Below, in pieces: positions 62,265 through 64,000 of a stretch of DNA of 64,000 nucleotides. The DNA lies in the NCBI RefSeq assembly GCF_020991365.1, contig NZ_JAJLRA010000004.1, positions 186,001 to 250,000 on the forward strand. Reading direction: 5' to 3'. Position numbers and translations under genes: made by a program. This stretch comes from Streptacidiphilus sp. ASG 303. Its GTDB lineage: Bacteria; Actinomycetota; Actinomycetes; Streptomycetales; Streptomycetaceae. The notes under the pieces were generated by a model that saw nothing but the letters and a program-made list of their open reading frames with translations, did not search any database and was not told the origin of the DNA. Within the stretch, counting starts at the first letter, position 1. Every line of letters starts with the position of its first letter.

Positions 62265-62506
62265 GGCCCCGGGGAGCGGCCCCGGCTGCGGTCCCTGGCC
62301 CGGCCGGGGCCGTGGTCCGGGCTGCGGCCCGGTCCGCGACCGGGTTCGGCCGGACGGGTGGCGGGGGCCCGGAGGGGGTTTGGCGGGGCGATGTCACACC
62401 TACGGGCTAAATGAACCGTTCGTGCTGGAACTTTGTCGATTTGTTGCGGAACGCTGGTCCCGGCGTCGCAGCCCGCACATCCGACTCCAGCCTCCCGGAG
62501 GACACC

Positions 62507-62830
62507 ATGGCTCGTTTCCGGACCGCCCGCCCGACCGGCCTCCTCGCGGCCGCGCCCCTGGCGGCGGCCCTGCTCCTCGCCGGGGCGGCCGCCGCCCAGG
62601 CGGCCCCCGGCGTTCCGGCCGGCGACGGCTCCAGCGGCTCCGCCGTCTCCGCCACCGGCAGCGGGAACGTCTTCGGCCGGGTCGACGGCAACACGGACTG
62701 GGCGCAGCAGACCGCCACCGGCTCCGGCGCCTCCAACCAGGACAACACCCTGGGGGTGAGGGGCAACTCCGGCCAGCTCTACTCCACGCAGAACAACCTG
62801 AACATCCACTACGCGCAGCCCGCCGGCTGA
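62507..62830 (+). CDS. Small secreted protein, unknown
   Basis: A 107-residue protein with a signal peptide (LLAAAPLAAALLLAGAAAAQA, cleaved near residue 33) and a mature part of about 75 residues rich in Gly, Ser, Asn and Gln (SATGSGNVFGRVDGNTDW, QNNLNIHYAQPAG). The composition resembles surface-active or fibre-forming Streptomyces proteins such as rodlins, but no family motif is clear. GGAGG precedes the ATG. Confidence 0.8.
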   Translation: MARFRTARPTGLLAAAPLAAALLLAGAAAAQAAPGVPAGDGSSGSAVSATGSGNVFGRVDGNTDWAQQTATGSGASNQDNTLGVRGNSGQLYSTQNNLNIHYAQPAG

Positions 62831-62870
62831 CGGGGGCCTCCGGCGGCGGAAAGGGTCACCGCACGCCGGT

Positions 62871-62908
62871 CCCGGGGGGGCGGCACCGCCACGGTGCCGC
62901 CCCCCGGG
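62871..62908. terminator. Terminator between secreted protein and EamA genes
   Basis: CCCGGGGGGGCGGCACCG (62871-62888) and CGGTGCCGCCCCCCGGG (62892-62908) pair with one bulged G and a 3-base loop, between convergent genes. Confidence 0.8.
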
Positions 62909-62985
62909 CCTCCGCGCGCCGGGCGGTCGCGCCGGGCCGCCGCACAGGGGCCCGGCCGAGCCCCGGGCGGCCCGCCCCGGAGGGC

Positions 62986-64000
62986 TCAGCCCGCTCCGCG
63001 TCCGGTCAGGGTCGCCCCGGCGCTGGCCGCCACCACGCAGGCGATGCCGAGCGCCTGCGGCAGCCCCACCAGCTGCCCCAGCACCACCGCGCCGACCCCG
63101 GCGCTCACCGCCGGCTCCAGGCTGACGACCACGCTGAACACCCGCTGCGGCAGGTGCCGCAGGGCGGTCATCTCCAGGGCGTAGGGGATGACCGGGAAGA
63201 GCATCGCCACCCCCGCGACCCGCAGCAGCAGGGCCCACGGGTGCGGGTCCGCCACCAGTCCGTGCCAGGCCGGGGCCAGTCCGACCGGGGCGAGCACGAC
63301 GGCGCCGACCGCGATGGAGACGGCCAGGCCCTCGAAGCCGCGGAACGCCGCGCCCACCCGGTGGGTGAGCAGGATGTACCCGGCGTAGCAGGCGGCCGCG
63401 CCGAACGCGCAGGCCAGGCCGGCCGGGTCGAGGCCCGTGTGCCCGCCCCCGCCCCCGGCGCCGTGGCCACCGGCCGCGGTGAGCAGCACCACGCCGCCGC
63501 CGGCCAGGCACGCCCACAGCACGTGGCCGAGGCGGCGGGCGAGGGCGAGGGACACCGCGAGGGGGCCGAGGAACTCGATGGTGGCGGCGGTGCCCATCGG
63601 CAGCCGGTGCACCGCCCCGGCGAAGAGCAGGGTCATCCCCGCCGAGGCGACGCCGAGCAGGCCGGCCGAGGCGAGGTCGCGCGGGGACCGGCCGCGCAGC
63701 CGGGGCCGGGTGGCGGCGAGCAGCACCGCGGCGGCGACGACCAGCCGCAGGAAGGTGGTGCCGGTGACGCCGAGCGGTCCGAAGAGCGGGGTGGAGAGCG
63801 CGATGCCCGACTGCACGGTCCCCATGGCGAGGAGGCAGAAAAGCGGCGCCGGGACCGAGTCCAGGCGCCGCAGCAGGGTCGGGGTCCGCCGCCCCGGGGG
63901 GCGGGGGGCCGGTCCGGGCGCGGGGCCCGGGTCCCCGGTGCGGACGGCGCCTCGTCGCCACCCGCCGCGCTCGCCTGCGGGCTCGCCCTTGGGGGAGGGC
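62986..64000 (-). CDS. EamA/RhtA-type transporter, 5' end outside window
   Basis: The visible part holds about ten membrane segments of a DMT-superfamily exporter (FLRLVVAAAVLLAATRPRLR, AGYILLTHRVG, FSVVVSLEPAVSAGVGAVVL). In frame before the Met at 63825 stands LDSVPAPLFCLLAMGTVQSG, the typical first helix of RhtA-like proteins, and the frame stays open to the right edge without a start codon. So the start lies outside. RhtA-like proteins export amino acids such as threonine or homoserine. Confidence 0.87.
   Translation of the reverse strand, partial: PSPKGEPAGERGGWRRGAVRTGDPGPAPGPAPRPPGRRTPTLLRRLDSVPAPLFCLLAMGTVQSGIALSTPLFGPLGVTGTTFLRLVVAAAVLLAATRPRLRGRSPRDLASAGLLGVASAGMTLLFAGAVHRLPMGTAATIEFLGPLAVSLALARRLGHVLWACLAGGGVVLLTAAGGHGAGGGGGHTGLDPAGLACAFGAAACYAGYILLTHRVGAAFRGFEGLAVSIAVGAVVLAPVGLAPAWHGLVADPHPWALLLRVAGVAMLFPVIPYALEMTALRHLPQRVFSVVVSLEPAVSAGVGAVVLGQLVGLPQALGIACVVAASAGATLTGRGAG

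Overview
The window is high-GC actinobacterial DNA and reads as Streptomyces chromosome. Signs are strong GC bias at third codon positions, GTG starts behind GGAGG ribosome sites, GTGA/TGATG stop-start overlaps, and typical Streptomyces families: TipA-type regulator, CopC-CopD fusion, multi-PAS/GAF SpoIIE phosphatases, HtrA protease with a Pro-rich N-terminus, and a pSAM2-like integrative element. The order serS, pheA, Dyp peroxidase, copper genes, htrA matches, from memory, the neighbourhood of serS in S. coelicolor, not far from oriC; this was not checked by search.

Layout. 1-4.4 kb: end of an unidentified gene, then two ABC-2 exporter pairs (ATPase-permease, twice). 4.4-9.2 kb (minus): CynX/NimT-type MFS transporter, FadR/GntR regulator, Cof-like HAD protein, serS. 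9.2-9.9 kb: intergenic region with a cluster of DnaA boxes. 9.9-17.7 kb (minus): pheA, Tat-exported Dyp peroxidase, and a copper handling block (CopC-CopD, PCu(A)C chaperone, Sco1, YcnI, membrane protein). 18-34.7 kb: two anti-sigma-type ATPases, an epimerase, a frameshifted DUF6083 gene, an alpha/beta hydrolase with a Cys nucleophile, a TipA-like regulator with its own operator, aminopeptidase P, a degenerate PP2C phosphatase, a primase-polymerase-domain protein, a SEC-C protein, a glycerophosphodiesterase, a CytX-like transporter under a TPP riboswitch, and an HtrA protease.

34.77-50.11 kb: an integrated actinomycete integrative-conjugative element (AICE) in the 3' end of tRNA-Ser(UGA), bounded by identical 61-bp repeats. 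The left (minus-strand) part holds a type II restriction-modification pair, a long noncoding inverted repeat, an XRE regulator, a Nudix protein resembling the pSAM2 immunity factor Pif, and a KorSA-like GntR repressor. A long plus-strand run from 41.5 to 50.0 kb holds a Pra-like protein, an FtsK-type transfer ATPase, Spd-like membrane proteins, small CxxC proteins, a GGDEF diguanylate cyclase, a second DNA cytosine methyltransferase, a RepSA-like rolling-circle initiator, excisionase and integrase. KorSA-like binding sites lie between the repressor and the plus-strand run. The inferred logic is repressor off, then Pra-like activation, then excision, replication and transfer.

50.1-64 kb: a PemK/MazF toxin-antitoxin pair beside attR, small membrane and PH-domain proteins, a 1298-residue PAS-PAS-GAF-GAF-GAF-PP2C-HATPase protein, a cytochrome P450, a hydrophobic miniprotein, an XRE regulator divergent from a DHA2-type drug exporter, a small secreted protein, and an EamA transporter cut by the window edge.
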